Shown piece by piece: positions 6,461-6,709 of a stretch of DNA of 6,709 bases (within the stretch, counting starts at the first letter, position 1; the number at the start of each line of letters is the position of its first letter). A program made the position numbers and the translations under genes. A model generated the notes under the pieces. That model was given only the letters and a program-made list of their open reading frames with translations. It searched no databases and had not been told where the DNA came from. The DNA is from Kiritimatiellia bacterium (lineage in GTDB: Bacteria; Verrucomicrobiota; Kiritimatiellia; RFP12; UBA1067): the NCBI GenBank assembly GCA_017411125.1, contig JAFPNP010000219.1:1-6709 (forward strand). Direction: 5' to 3'.

Positions 6461-6490
6461 ATTCTAACATACCGCCGCCTCTCGCGTCAA
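6461..6490 (-). promoter_or_regulatory. Sigma70-type promoter of the glycosidase gene, likely leaderless
   Basis: On the minus strand TTGACG (6485-6490, 5 of 6 matches) and TAGAAT (6461-6466, 5 of 6 matches) are separated by 18 nt. The -10 ends six bases before the A of the start codon at 6454, so initiation 7 nt after the -10 would fall on the ATG itself. No purine-rich ribosome binding site exists in the six intervening bases. Confidence 0.65.
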
Positions 6491-6554
6491 GGACAACCGT
6501 CCGAGAGTGCGCGTGTCCTCATGCGTCGTCCCAACCTGACTTTACAACATCCCC

Positions 6555-6582
6555 ATAGTCCTACAACCACAAATAGGACTAT
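6555..6582. repeat. Perfect 9-bp inverted repeat with 10-nt loop
   Basis: ATAGTCCTA (6555-6563) and TAGGACTAT (6574-6582) are exact reverse complements around a 10-base loop. The second arm includes the stop codon of the partial minus-strand gene (6579-6581). A T-rich stretch (6582-6597, interrupted by GCGC) follows on the + strand, but none follows on the minus strand, so as an intrinsic terminator it would face the wrong way for the gene that ends there. It might be a weak terminator, an operator or an mRNA 3'-end stabilising hairpin. Confidence 0.6.
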
Positions 6583-6709
6583 TTGCGCTTTCTTTTCACC
6601 ATGCAGGTGGCAGCGTCCGCCGTTATGCCGTTGCAGACGGCAATGCACACGCCGTAGTTGGTTATCGGCACACCGGCGGCGCGACAATGCGCTATGCGCT
6701 CTTGCACGG
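6579..6709 (-). CDS. C-terminal fragment of an unrecognised protein (N-terminus outside window)
   Basis: Reading the minus strand from the right edge, one frame is open for 42 codons (VQERIAHCRAAGVPITNYGV, then CIAVCNGITADAATCMVKRK, RK) and stops at TAG 6579-6581. I do not recognise the family. Four cysteines occur at fragment positions 8, 21, 25 and 35, and the tail is basic (KRKRK). The frame has mostly G/C third positions, like the neighbouring genes, and its residue composition is more protein-like than the competing overlapping minus-strand frame covering 6487-6687, which reads through the inverted repeat and is Arg-rich. It may be a real gene end or a decayed remnant; the short visible length limits certainty. 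Confidence 0.45.
   Translation of the reverse strand, partial: VQERIAHCRAAGVPITNYGVCIAVCNGITADAATCMVKRKRK

Noticed and set aside
6487..6687. A 66-codon minus-strand open frame at the right edge
   Set aside because: It runs through the inverted repeat and the glycosidase -35 box, is Arg/Cys/His-rich in its first half, and competes with a more protein-like frame ending at 6579.

Overview
The window reads as an ordinary chromosomal stretch of a Gram-negative bacterium with GC-rich coding sequence. A TolB periplasmic propeller, several signal peptides and a Tat-type lipoprotein signal imply an outer membrane. A secreted five-bladed-propeller glycosidase beside an exported sugar-isomerase-like TIM barrel is a style common in the Planctomycetota/Verrucomicrobiota/Kiritimatiellota/Lentisphaerota group. 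That placement is inference only; no taxonomic marker was compared.

Layout: on the + strand, the 3' end of tyrS (tyrosyl-tRNA synthetase, S4 domain included) is followed 9 nt later by a gene for a secreted protein of unknown function. That protein looks like a peptidase-MA-type zinc metallopeptidase whose metal ligands have been replaced. Everything else is on the - strand and runs toward it. Reading in the direction of transcription from the right edge: the C-terminus of an unrecognised cysteine-containing protein; a 9-bp perfect inverted repeat; a GH43-like secreted glycoside hydrolase with its own sigma70-type promoter and apparently no 5' leader; then a second promoter driving a tight four-gene cluster tolB - Tat-lipoprotein TIM barrel - prfA - DUF212 (divergent PAP2) membrane protein, with gaps of 14, 22 and 4 nt. 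The last gene overlaps the 3' end of the + strand secreted-protein gene by 16 bp.

The cluster mixes an envelope-integrity protein (TolB), an exported carbohydrate-type isomerase fold, the essential release factor RF1 and a membrane protein of unknown function. The spacing argues for co-transcription. The functional link between the members is not evident, and the usual partners (pal/tolQRA for tolB, prmC for prfA) are absent from the window. I see no CRISPR array, tRNA, rRNA, insertion sequence, phage or defence genes. No previously undescribed system is clearly present; the most interesting items are the dead-protease-like secreted protein, the leaderless glycosidase mRNA and the exported TIM barrel with an intact metal site.
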